64,000 nt of DNA from assembly GCF_017939625.1 (NCBI RefSeq), contig NZ_JAGKTC010000001.1, positions 525,497 through 589,496 of the forward strand, read 5' to 3'. Positions 41,313-50,149 of this stretch are shown piece after piece. Made by a program: the position numbers and the translations under genes. The DNA is from Pseudoxanthomonas helianthi (GTDB taxonomy: Bacteria > Pseudomonadota > Gammaproteobacteria > Xanthomonadales > Xanthomonadaceae). Within the stretch, counting starts at the first letter, position 1. The number at the start of each line of letters is the position of its first letter. The notes under the pieces are model-generated. The model had not been told where the DNA came from. It saw nothing but the letters and a program-made list of their open reading frames with translations, and did not search any database.

Positions 41313-44024
41313 CTACTTCGTCACCGTCAGCCGCGTCGTCGCGCGCACGTCCGCACTCGACGCGCCGACCTGCACTTCGTACGCGCCCGGGTCCACCGCG
41401 TAGGCGTTGCGCTGCTCGTCCCAGCTGCGCAGGTCCTTTGCCGGGACGATCGCGAAGCGCACGCTGCGTTCCTCGCCCGGTTGCAGGTGGATGCGCTGGA
41501 AACCGCGCAGCTCGTGGCGGGCGCGATCGTGCTTCGGATCGAGCGGCTTCAGATACAACTGCACGACCTCGTCGCCGGCGCGCGCGCCGGTGTTTTTCAC
41601 CTTCACCGACACCTCGACCGCCTGCTTGGCACCGACGCGGCTGCGATCCAGGGCCAGGCCCGAGTAGGCGAAGCTCGTGTACGACAGACCGTGGCCGAAG
41701 GCGAACAGCGGTTCGCCGTCGAAGTAGCGGTAGGTGCGGCCGCGCATCGCGTAGTCGTCGAACGCGGGCAGTTTCTCGTCGGCCTTGTAGAAGGTCACCG
41801 GCAGGCGTCCGGCCGGATTGGCGTCGCCGAACAGCACGTCGGCCACCGCATTGCCGCCGCGCTGGCCCGGATACCAGGCGACCAGGATCGCCGGCAGGTT
41901 CTGCTTGGCCCAATCGACCGCCAGCGCGGAACCGGTGGTCAGTACCAGCACCACCGGCTTGCCGGTCGCGTGCAGCGCTTCGAGCAGCTTGCGCTGCGTT
42001 TCCGGCAGGTGGATGTCGGTGCGGTCGCCGCCGGCGAAGCCCGGGTAGTCGACCTTCATTTCCTCGCCTTCGACGTCGCCGGTAAGGCCGCCGGCGAACA
42101 CCACCACGTCGGCATCGCGCGCCGCCTGCACCGCTTCCTCGAACGGCGGCTTCGCCCCAGGCATGCGCCAGGCCAGGCGCACGCCGGCATCGCGTTCGCC
42201 TTCGCGGTACTCGACGCGGATGGCGTAGGCGCGTCCGGCCTGCAGTGGCACGCTGGCCCGGCTCGCGGTCAGGCGGTCGGCCTGCTGCCAGCGATCGATC
42301 ACGCGCTTGCCGTCGAGGTAGACGCGCACGCCGTCGTCGGCGGACGCTTCCAGTTCGTAGGTGCCCGAGACCGGCGGCAGCAGCTGGCCGCTCCAGCGGA
42401 TGCTGAAGTTGTCGTCGGGTACCGCTTCTCCGGGACCGGCTTCGCCGCGCGCCAGCAGGTTGTCGGTCGGCGAGCCGCGGTCCCAGTTGAAGCCGATCAC
42501 CGGATCGACCCGAACCAGCGCCGGCGTACCCGATAGCTCGGTGTTGCGGAAATATTCGCCGCGCAGGCCGCGCTCGCTCGAGCCTTTCTGCGGGCGCAGG
42601 TACTGGGCCTCGATCAGTGGCGTGGCCGTCGGGTCGTTGCGGCCTTCGACCAGGTCGACGCCGCGCGCGTAGACCACTTCGGCCCGCGGGGCCGCTTCGC
42701 GGATGCCGCGCAGCAGGGTGACCGGATCTGCCGGGGTGCCGTAGTAGTTGCCGAGCAGGGCCATGGTGTCGTCGGCGGTGGGGCCGATCACGGCGATGCG
42801 CCGGGTGTCGCGCGACAACGGCAGCACGCCGTCGTTCTTCAACAGCACGATCGATTCCTGCGCCATCTTCCGCGCCAGCGCGTCGTGTTCGGGCGACTGC
42901 ACCACCGAGTACGGGATCTGCGTCCACTTCACCTGCTGCGGCGGATCGAACATGCCCAGGCGCATGCGCGCGGCGAGCAAGGTGGTCAAGGCCTTGTCGA
43001 GTTCGGCCTCGCCGATCAGGCCCTGCTTCACCGCCACCGGCAGGTGCTTGGCATAGGTGCTGCCGCAGTTGAGCTCGGTGCCGTTCTTCACCGCCAGCGC
43101 GGCCGCTTCCTCAGGAGTGGCCACGATCTTGTGGTTCTGCCAGATGTCGCGGATCGCCCAGCAATCGGACATCACGTAGCCCTTGAAGCCCCAGTCGCGG
43201 CGCAGCGTGTCGCGCAGCAGGAACTGGCTGGCGCTGGCCGACTCGCCGTAGACGCGGTTGTAGGCGCCCATCACCGCATCGACATGGCCTTCCCTGACCA
43301 GCGCTTCGAATGCCGGCAGGTAGGTGTCGTACAGGTCGCGCTTCGACGGACGCGCATCGAAGTGGTGGCGGTCGGCTTCCGGGCCGCTGTGCACGGCGAA
43401 GTGCTTGGCGGTGGCGTCGAGCTTGCGGTAGTGCGGGTCCAGCGGTGCGCCGGTCGCTGGATCCATGCCCTGCAACCCGCGTACGAAGGAGATGCCCATG
43501 CGCGAGGTCAGGTACGGATCCTCGCCATAGGTTTCCTGGCCGCGGCCCCAGCGCGGGTCGCGGAAGATGTTGATGTTCGGCGACCAGAACGTCAGGCCCT
43601 GGTAACGACCGTGCTTGCCCTCGGCGAGGAAGCGCTGGTGCTTGGCGCGGGCTTCATCGCTGATCGCGGCCGATACCTGGTCCATCAGCGGGACGTCGAA
43701 ACTGGCGGCCATGCCGATGGCCTGCGGGAACACCGTGGCCTCGCCGGCGCGCGCCACGCCGTGCAGCGCCTCGTTCCACCAGTCGTAGGCGGGCAGGCCG
43801 AGGCGCTCGATCGCCGGCGAGTCGTTCTGCATCTGCGCGGCTTTTTCTTCCAGGGTCATCCGCGATACCAGGTCGGCGGCACGCGCTTCGAAGCTGCGCG
43901 TGGTGTCGAGGTACGCCGGCGTGGCCTGCGCGGGCGTTTGCGCCTGTGCGTGGCCGGCTTTCGGTACAGCCCACAACATTGCGGCCGCAATGCAGACGGC
44001 CAGGGATTTGTTGGCGTAGCCCAT
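41313..44024 (-). CDS. secreted GH3 beta-xylosidase/beta-glucosidase with PA14 insert
   Basis: A 903-residue GH3 enzyme with a signal peptide ending near AGHAQAQ. The nucleophile Asp287 is in VMSDCWAI, the form seen in GH3 beta-xylosidases. The second domain starts about residue 395 (LLKNDGVLPL), and a PA14 carbohydrate-binding insert (about 490-640, ASADDGVRVYLDGKRVIDRW) interrupts it. A fibronectin-III-like domain ends the protein. It releases xylose from the non-reducing ends of xylo-oligosaccharides. The ATG at 44024 follows acgggagacgaag. Last gene of the GH67 operon. Confidence 0.94.
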   Translation of the reverse strand: MGYANKSLAVCIAAAMLWAVPKAGHAQAQTPAQATPAYLDTTRSFEARAADLVSRMTLEEKAAQMQNDSPAIERLGLPAYDWWNEALHGVARAGEATVFPQAIGMAASFDVPLMDQVSAAISDEARAKHQRFLAEGKHGRYQGLTFWSPNINIFRDPRWGRGQETYGEDPYLTSRMGISFVRGLQGMDPATGAPLDPHYRKLDATAKHFAVHSGPEADRHHFDARPSKRDLYDTYLPAFEALVREGHVDAVMGAYNRVYGESASASQFLLRDTLRRDWGFKGYVMSDCWAIRDIWQNHKIVATPEEAAALAVKNGTELNCGSTYAKHLPVAVKQGLIGEAELDKALTTLLAARMRLGMFDPPQQVKWTQIPYSVVQSPEHDALARKMAQESIVLLKNDGVLPLSRDTRRIAVIGPTADDTMALLGNYYGTPADPVTLLRGIREAAPRAEVVYARGVDLVEGRNDPTATPLIEAQYLRPQKGSSERGLRGEYFRNTELSGTPALVRVDPVIGFNWDRGSPTDNLLARGEAGPGEAVPDDNFSIRWSGQLLPPVSGTYELEASADDGVRVYLDGKRVIDRWQQADRLTASRASVPLQAGRAYAIRVEYREGERDAGVRLAWRMPGAKPPFEEAVQAARDADVVVFAGGLTGDVEGEEMKVDYPGFAGGDRTDIHLPETQRKLLEALHATGKPVVLVLTTGSALAVDWAKQNLPAILVAWYPGQRGGNAVADVLFGDANPAGRLPVTFYKADEKLPAFDDYAMRGRTYRYFDGEPLFAFGHGLSYTSFAYSGLALDRSRVGAKQAVEVSVKVKNTGARAGDEVVQLYLKPLDPKHDRARHELRGFQRIHLQPGEERSVRFAIVPAKDLRSWDEQRNAYAVDPGAYEVQVGASSADVRATTRLTVTK

Positions 44025-44041
44025 CTTCGTCTCCCGTTGCT

Positions 44042-45892
44042 CTATTCGGATGTTTCGCTGCGCGCGTACGGCCCCAGGGTGGCGCCGACGAAGCCGCCTG
44101 CCACGTCGGTGCTGAGGAGGGTGCCGGCCTCGTCCTGCCGCAGCAGGCGCCAGCCCTTGCCATCGGCGTCGTAGGCGAACGAATAAGCGCCTGCGTTGCC
44201 GGCGATCTTCAGCTTCAGGCTCGTGCCCGCATCGATCGGCATGTCGGCGATCGTCTCGATCTTCCCGCCCGTGTTCCGTTCCAGGAACAGCTGCGCCTTG
44301 CCCGTCTGGCGGCGCACGCCGAGGAAGTACCAGTGGGTTTCGTTCTGGTAGGCCGCCAGGCCCGCGGCGACGCCGGGCCGTTGCGGCACGTCCAGCGCGG
44401 TGCTGGCTTCGAACACCAGGTGCTGCTGGCGCCGCGCAAGAAACGACGGGTTGCGCTGGGTGTCGAGGTTCTCGGCCAGCGGATGGATCGTCAGCTTGCC
44501 GGGAGCGGAAGCGAAATCGGTCCAGGCGGTCTTCGGCACGCGCACGTACAGCCAGGCCGGATCGAGCCTGGCCTTGTCGAACTCGTCGCGCCAGGTGAAG
44601 TTGCCGCTCAGCGGCGCCTGCCTCGCATCGCCGCGCATCCACGACGGTCCCGGGGCCGCACGCGGAATCGCGCGGCCGCTCCCGAGGATCACCGGCCAGC
44701 CATCGCGCCATTCCACCGGCAGCAGGAAGGTTTCGCGGCCGGTGTTGTAGTGCGTACCGCCGTAGTTGCGGCTGGCCAGGAAGGTGGCCCACCAGCGCCC
44801 GTCCGGACCCTCGACCAGGTCGGCGTGGCCGGCATTGGTCACCGGCTCGGCGCGGTCTTCGGGCAGGTCGCGCTGGGTCAGGATCGGATTCTTTTCGTAC
44901 GCAACGTAAGGACCCCACACATTGCGGCTGCGCAGGACCACCTGCGAGTGCTGCGGGCCGGTTCCGCCCTCGGCGCAGGACAGGTAGTACCAGCCGTCGC
45001 GCTTGTAGATATGCGGGCCTTCGATCCAGATCGGCTTCTTCGACAGATCGACACCGCCGTTGATCACGACCTTGGCTTCGCCCACCGGTTGCAACTTCTT
45101 GATGTCGAACTCGCGCAGCCAGATCGCGCGATGGCCTTCGTAAAACGGCTTGCCTTCCGGCTCGTCGTTGTTGAGCAGGTAGACCTTGCCGTCGTCGTCG
45201 AAGAACAGCGAGGTGTCGATGCCCCCGACCGTCGGCAGCCATACCGGATCGGACCACGGCCCGGCCGGGTTCTTCGCGGTGACGAGGTAGTTGCCGCCAT
45301 TGTCGACCGCGGTGTTGAGCACGTAGAAGGTACCGCCGTGATACTCGATGGTCGGCGCGAACACGCCGCGCGAAATGCCCAGCCCATCGAAATCGAGTTG
45401 CGATGGACGATCGATGACGTGGCCGATGGGTTTCCAGTTGACCAGGTCTTCGCTTTCGAACACCGGAATGCCCGGGAAGTACGCGAAGGTCGAGTTGACC
45501 AGGTAGAACCTGTCGCCGGCGCGGGTGATGCTGGGGTCGGGATGGAAACCGGCCAGGATCGGATTGCGGTAGTGCTTCGGCGGCAGCGGCGCGTCGAAGG
45601 CCGCATCCTTGCCGGTGTACTCGAACCAGTCGATGCGAACCGGTTCGGCGGCATGGGCAGGAATACCCACAAGCACCAGCAAAGTCAGGAGCAAACTCCT
45701 CCCCCTTTGAAAGAGGGGGTCGGGAGGATTTGCGCTTTGCCGGAGGAAAAGCAAATCCCCCCTAGCCCCCTTTCTGCGAAGGGGGGGGCGTATCGGGTCG
45801 GCCGCGGACATCGCGTCGATGACGGCCTTGGCGTCGACGACCTCGCGATCGTTGCTGGAAGCGTAGCGGCGGGTCTCGGGGAACACGCTCAT
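44042..45892 (-). CDS. GH43 beta-xylosidase with displaced signal peptide
   Basis: The catalytic part is a normal two-domain GH43 xylosidase: NPILAGFHPDPSITRAGD with the base Asp, GIDTSLFFDDDG with the modulator Asp, WIEGPHIYKRDG with the acid Glu, and a C-terminal beta-sandwich (LTIHPLAENLD). The hydrophobic signal LLLTLLVLVGIPAHA lies at residues about 70-85 if translation starts at the ATG at 45892, which has aggaattccc upstream; an ATG at 45913 is also possible. Codons before the signal run through a palindromic repeat (45694-45788). The original start was probably lost when the repeat inserted, or a weak TTG near 45691 is used. Third gene of the GH67 operon. Confidence 0.85.
   Translation of the reverse strand: MSVFPETRRYASSNDREVVDAKAVIDAMSAADPIRPPLRRKGARGDLLFLRQSANPPDPLFQRGRSLLLTLLVLVGIPAHAAEPVRIDWFEYTGKDAAFDAPLPPKHYRNPILAGFHPDPSITRAGDRFYLVNSTFAYFPGIPVFESEDLVNWKPIGHVIDRPSQLDFDGLGISRGVFAPTIEYHGGTFYVLNTAVDNGGNYLVTAKNPAGPWSDPVWLPTVGGIDTSLFFDDDGKVYLLNNDEPEGKPFYEGHRAIWLREFDIKKLQPVGEAKVVINGGVDLSKKPIWIEGPHIYKRDGWYYLSCAEGGTGPQHSQVVLRSRNVWGPYVAYEKNPILTQRDLPEDRAEPVTNAGHADLVEGPDGRWWATFLASRNYGGTHYNTGRETFLLPVEWRDGWPVILGSGRAIPRAAPGPSWMRGDARQAPLSGNFTWRDEFDKARLDPAWLYVRVPKTAWTDFASAPGKLTIHPLAENLDTQRNPSFLARRQQHLVFEASTALDVPQRPGVAAGLAAYQNETHWYFLGVRRQTGKAQLFLERNTGGKIETIADMPIDAGTSLKLKIAGNAGAYSFAYDADGKGWRLLRQDEAGTLLSTDVAGGFVGATLGPYARSETSE
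45694..45788. repeat. palindromic repeat element inside the 5' end of the GH43 gene
   Basis: Two G/C-rich hairpins (ccccct...aggggg at 45701-45719 and cccctt...aagggg near 45766-45785) flank an inner inverted repeat (ggatttgc at 45726-45733, gcaaatcc at 45751-45758). The composition, runs of C and G, differs from the coding DNA on both sides. It resembles the dispersed C-run palindromes of Xanthomonadaceae genomes. It is read in frame by the GH43 gene. Confidence 0.8.
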
Positions 45893-45912
45893 GGGAATTC
45901 CTGCGCGGAGCA

Positions 45913-47859
45913 TCACTCGACTCCGATCTCGAACGGGCCGGCCGGCAGGCCGTCCGTGTCGAACAGGGTGACGACGGGGCTGTCGGCCCAGGCATGGCGC
46001 ACCCGGGTCGGGTTCACCACCGGTGCGCGCAGCACCACCGTATCGCTGCCGCGAAGGCTTGCTTCGGCGTAGCGGCAAGAACCCGGTGCATCGCCGCACA
46101 GTTCGAACGCGATCGGGCCTTCGGCGCTGTAGGCGACCAGCTTGCCGCGGACATCGGCGAACGAAACTTCCACCGCATCGCCGTTTCGTTTCGCCGTGCG
46201 CGGAACCGGGCCGGTCGCGGCGATCTTCTCGCCGTACACCACCTTGCGCGCGGCCCGCGCGAGGCGCGCGCCCAGTTCCTGCTTGTTGGCCGGATGGATG
46301 TCGTAGCGATCGCCGATGTCGATGGCCACGGCCAGGCCGCTGCGCGGGTCCTCGGCGACGACTTCGCGCTGCACTTCGCGCAGTTCCGCCCAGCCGCTCT
46401 CGGTCGGCTGCGTCGGTGCGGGACCGAAGTTGGCCAGTTGCACGACGAACAGCGGCAGGTCCTTGCCGAAGTGCGCGCGCAGGTCGTCGCGGTACGCACG
46501 CAGCAGCCCGCGGTATGCGGCGGCATCGCCGGTGTTCGATTCGCCCTGGTACCACAACGCGCCACGCATGCCATAGCCACCCAGTGGCTTCACCATGCCG
46601 TTGAACAGCGTGCCCTTGCCCTGCGCCGACAGCCACGGTGCCTGCGGCGGCGTACCGGCTTGCTTCGGCACCACGCGGTATTGCCATCCACGATCCAGCG
46701 GCACCGAACTGCCGTCGGCAAAGCGCAACGCACGCGGCGCGTCGCCGGTCAGGCCACCGTCGGACCAGGTGTTGAGCACGTTGACCACCAGCGTGTTTTC
46801 GCCTTCGTGCAACAGGCCCGCCGGCAAGGCGTAATTGCGTTCGCCGCCGCCATAGCTGCTGCCGACCGCACGGCCGTTGATCCAGGTCACATCGACTTCG
46901 TCGGCCACGCCCAGCGCCAGGGTCGCGCCCTGCGCGGCCTGCTTCGCATCCAGCCGGAACGTGGTGCGGAACCAGAGCATGCCGGTGAAGTCGGCCAGTT
47001 GCGGCGTCCATTCGCGGTAGTTGCCGAGGCCGCGCGGCGCGGCGGTCCAGTCGGCGCTGGATGCAACGTCCTTCCACGGCTCATCGCCCTGGGCCACGCC
47101 CGGCGCCGAGCGCCACCATTTCGTCCACAGTTCGCCCCAGCCGGTATTGGCGGCGAGCGGATCGTCGGCGTATCGCGCCAGCAGTTCGAGCTGTTCGTCG
47201 AAGCCGCCCAGCCTGTGCAGGGCTTGCGCGCTCAACCAGGCTTCGATGCGCGAACCGCCCCATGAGGAATTGATCAACCCCATCGGCACGTCGACGCGCT
47301 TCTGCAGTTCTCGCGCGAAGTAGTAACAGGTTGCGGAGAACTCGCCGACCGTGTCCGGCGTGGTCGCCTGCCATTGCACCGGATCGATGAAGTGCGCGCG
47401 CGGCACCATGCTTTCCTTCAATCCGACCTTGAGCATGCGGATGCGGTCGTTGTGGGCGTTGCTGATTTCCGCCCAGGTGTTGAGCCCGCGCTTGACCTGC
47501 AACTCCATGTTCGACTGGCCGCTGCACAGCCAGACATCGCCGACCAGGATGTCGTTCGCGGTTTCCGATGCGGCGCCGGAACTCGCCGTCAGCGTGTACG
47601 GGCCGCCGGCCTTCTGCGCCGGCAGCGTCGCCTCCCAGCGGCCGTCGGTACCGGCCTTGGCCTTCACTGTCTTGCCGGCGAAGGACACCTTCACTTCCGC
47701 ACCGGGTGCGGCCTCGCCCCATACCGGGATCGGTCGATCGCGCTGCAGCACGGCGTGGTCCTGGAACATCTCGTGCAGCAGCGGCGAGTCCGCCGCGTGC
47801 GCCAGCGGCGCCAGCGCGAACAGGCCCAGCGCCAGCGCACCCTTTTTCGAAGTCTTCAT
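45913..47859 (-). CDS. secreted sialate O-acetylesterase-like (SASA) carbohydrate esterase
   Basis: A 648-residue esterase with a signal peptide (MKTSKKGALALGLFALAPLAHA). The SGNH active site starts with GDVWLCSGQSNMEL (nucleophile Ser); a jelly-roll insert occupies about residues 265-405 (TTFRLDAKQAAQGATLALGV), and GALWYQGESN is the second block. In xylan loci this family deacetylates xylo-oligosaccharides or 4-O-methylglucuronoyl side chains. It lies between GH67 (four-base overlap) and GH43 in one operon. Confidence 0.9.
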   Translation of the reverse strand: MKTSKKGALALGLFALAPLAHAADSPLLHEMFQDHAVLQRDRPIPVWGEAAPGAEVKVSFAGKTVKAKAGTDGRWEATLPAQKAGGPYTLTASSGAASETANDILVGDVWLCSGQSNMELQVKRGLNTWAEISNAHNDRIRMLKVGLKESMVPRAHFIDPVQWQATTPDTVGEFSATCYYFARELQKRVDVPMGLINSSWGGSRIEAWLSAQALHRLGGFDEQLELLARYADDPLAANTGWGELWTKWWRSAPGVAQGDEPWKDVASSADWTAAPRGLGNYREWTPQLADFTGMLWFRTTFRLDAKQAAQGATLALGVADEVDVTWINGRAVGSSYGGGERNYALPAGLLHEGENTLVVNVLNTWSDGGLTGDAPRALRFADGSSVPLDRGWQYRVVPKQAGTPPQAPWLSAQGKGTLFNGMVKPLGGYGMRGALWYQGESNTGDAAAYRGLLRAYRDDLRAHFGKDLPLFVVQLANFGPAPTQPTESGWAELREVQREVVAEDPRSGLAVAIDIGDRYDIHPANKQELGARLARAARKVVYGEKIAATGPVPRTAKRNGDAVEVSFADVRGKLVAYSAEGPIAFELCGDAPGSCRYAEASLRGSDTVVLRAPVVNPTRVRHAWADSPVVTLFDTDGLPAGPFEIGVE

Positions 47860-50039
47860 TTTCCGTCCCCCGGCGCATACGGGAATTCGAGCGATTCGTA
47901 GTAGTCCAGCGAATGCGCGGGCGGCGAGTGGCCGACCGGCAGCGGCAGGCCGTTGAGGCTCTGCCAGTAGGCGATGCTGGCGTCGCGCCACCATTGCGCC
48001 TCGTCCTGCTGGATGGCGAGGAACGCGGCGACCTGCGCGTGGCGCTCGGCATCGACGTAAGGCGACAGGTCGCCCCAGGTGGCGCGCATCTTCTTCACTT
48101 CATCCACGCCACGGTCGTAGCGATGCACCAGCTCGTCCCACAGCGGACGGCCCGACTTCGTCGGGTAATCCCATCGCAGGTGGTGGAACCACAGCAGGAA
48201 CTCCTCCGGGACCTGCGCCGGATCGTCGAACCGTTTCGCCAGCGGCGGTGCGTATTGCGCGACCGCGTTGCTGCCGCGCGAACTGCGGTCGAAACCGATG
48301 CCCGCCTTGTCCGCGCGGTGGTAGTACACCGGCGTCCAGTCCGCGCGCGGCGCGCCCGCGTCCCACGGCATCGGGCCGTAGTGGTGGCCGCGGCCCATCA
48401 GGTGGTGCAGGCCCAGCGGGGTCATGTAATCGACCACCGCTTCGCGCGAAGCCATCATCATGTCCACCACCGGCACGACGAAGCGCGGATCGTTGGAGAA
48501 CGTCATCCGCACCCAGTCTTCGGCGATGGCGCGCGACGAAGCGTGCGGATTCCACGCCATGCGGCCGAAGGCGTACCAGTTGGCCTGGTCGAAGTGCGAA
48601 CCGCTCCAGTTGCGGTCGCTGCCGATGTTGGCCACGCCGGCCATGCCGCTGAGCGCGTGCCCTTCCAGCGATCCGTCGACGACGTTCGCCACGCTGGCAC
48701 CCGCGCCGCGCGCGAAGGTGTCCGAACGCAGCGTTTCCTCGTACAACGGGCCCAGGTACGCCAGGTGGGTGGCGAAGCCCAGGTATTCCTTGGTGATCTG
48801 GAACTCCATCATCAGCGGCGTCTTCGGCATGGCGCCGAACAGCGGATGGAAGGGCTCGCGCGGCTGGAAGTCGATGGCGCCGTTCTTCACCTGCACGACC
48901 ACGTTGTCGCGGAAGGCGCCATCCAGCGGCACGAATTCGTCGTAGGCCTGCCTGGCGCGATCGTCGGGTTGTTCGTGCGAATAGACGAAGGCACGCCACA
49001 TCACCACGCCGCCGTGTGGCGCCAGGGCCTCGGCCAGCATGTTGGCGCCGTCGGCGTGGTTGCGGCCGTAATCCTGCGGACCGGGCTGGCCTTCCGAATT
49101 GGCCTTGACCAGGAAGCCGCCGAAGTCAGGGATCGCCTTGTATATCTCGTCGGCCTTGGCCTTCCACCAGGCGCGCACGCGCGGATCCAGCGGATCGGCG
49201 GTGTCCAGGCCGCCGATTTCCTTGGGCGCGGAGAAACGCGCGCTCAGGTACACGCGGATGCCGTAGGGACGGAAGACGTCGGCCAGCGCCTCGACCTTCT
49301 CCAGGTACATCGGCGTCAGCACCCGTGCATTGGAGTTGACGTTGTTCAGCACCGCGCCGTTGATGCCGATCGAGGCATTGGCGCGGGCGTAATCGGTATA
49401 GCGCGGATCGCGCCAGCCCGGCAGCTTGTGCCAGTCCCAGATCGATTCGCCGGCGTAACCGCGCTCGACATAGCGGTCGAGGTTGTCCCAGTGATCGAGC
49501 ACGCGCAGCCGCAGCTTCGGCGCCTCGCGGATGTCGAGTCCGGCCAGCGGCTGACCGGTCTGCAGCAGGCGCAGCAAGTGGAACGTCCCGTACAGCACGC
49601 CGATGTCGCGGCGCGCCGCAATAACCAACGCGGCGCGACCGTCGATGCGCCCTTCGCGAAGGATGAAGCCGTCCTCGCCGAGGACTTCCACCTCGCGACG
49701 GAAAGGCGCCAGCCATGGCGACGAATCCGGGGTGCCCAGCACCAGCGGACGCCCACCCGCGAGGGTCGCATGCAGCCGGGGCGCACTTCCCAGCAAGCCG
49801 GTCAGGCCGCGCCGCAGCTCGTCGCGGGCTGCGCGTTGGGTGGGCGTGGCATTGGGCGCCACGACGTCGCCGAGGCGATGACGATAGTCTTCGACCCGCG
49901 CCGGATCGGCAGGCACGTAACGCAACCACAGCGCATAGCCGTCTTCGGCCCGCGCATCGCCCACCCAGGCCAGCAGCGCCAGCAATCCGGCCAGCAGCAC
50001 CCACGCGCGGTCGCCGCGACGTGGCGTTAGCGGTAACAT
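47856..50039 (-). CDS. GH67 alpha-glucuronidase
   Basis: A 727-residue secreted enzyme (signal about residues 12-31, VLLAGLLALLAWVGDARA). It removes 4-O-methyl-glucuronic acid from xylo-oligosaccharides. Catalytic regions match the family: KANSEGQPGPQDYGR with the acid Glu, QVKNGAIDFQPREP with the Asp and EFQITKEYLG with the Glu. The ATG at 50039 (MLPLTPRRGDRA) precedes the basic n-region. First gene of the operon GH67 / acetylesterase / GH43 / GH3. A diverged xylan box overlaps its start codon. Confidence 0.95.
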   Translation of the reverse strand: MLPLTPRRGDRAWVLLAGLLALLAWVGDARAEDGYALWLRYVPADPARVEDYRHRLGDVVAPNATPTQRAARDELRRGLTGLLGSAPRLHATLAGGRPLVLGTPDSSPWLAPFRREVEVLGEDGFILREGRIDGRAALVIAARRDIGVLYGTFHLLRLLQTGQPLAGLDIREAPKLRLRVLDHWDNLDRYVERGYAGESIWDWHKLPGWRDPRYTDYARANASIGINGAVLNNVNSNARVLTPMYLEKVEALADVFRPYGIRVYLSARFSAPKEIGGLDTADPLDPRVRAWWKAKADEIYKAIPDFGGFLVKANSEGQPGPQDYGRNHADGANMLAEALAPHGGVVMWRAFVYSHEQPDDRARQAYDEFVPLDGAFRDNVVVQVKNGAIDFQPREPFHPLFGAMPKTPLMMEFQITKEYLGFATHLAYLGPLYEETLRSDTFARGAGASVANVVDGSLEGHALSGMAGVANIGSDRNWSGSHFDQANWYAFGRMAWNPHASSRAIAEDWVRMTFSNDPRFVVPVVDMMMASREAVVDYMTPLGLHHLMGRGHHYGPMPWDAGAPRADWTPVYYHRADKAGIGFDRSSRGSNAVAQYAPPLAKRFDDPAQVPEEFLLWFHHLRWDYPTKSGRPLWDELVHRYDRGVDEVKKMRATWGDLSPYVDAERHAQVAAFLAIQQDEAQWWRDASIAYWQSLNGLPLPVGHSPPAHSLDYYESLEFPYAPGDGK
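50025..50038. promoter_or_regulatory. diverged xylan-box over the GH67 start codon
   Basis: cgttagcggtaaca matches the reversed xylan box at 11 of 14 positions. It covers codons 1-5 of the GH67 gene and lies 112 bases from the start of the divergent LacI gene, so binding here could block initiation of the GH67 operon. The weaker match makes it less sure than the other four sites. Confidence 0.5.
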
Positions 50040-50149
50040 TCGTCCGTCCGAGGGACACGCGGCCCGGATGTGTTCCATCATCCGCTTCGGTGTCCAGCTC
50101 GGGTCGGTTGGCCGCAACGCGGCGCCGTCATGGTTGAAGAAGGGAACGC

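Noticed and set aside
40975..50039. Very long minus-strand frames that appear to fuse neighbouring enzymes (for example GH3 with GH43, GH43 with acetylesterase)
   Set aside because: The fusions come from open frames running past stop-poor gene junctions. Each enzyme has its own ribosome site, start codon and, except for the repeat-disturbed GH43, its own signal peptide.
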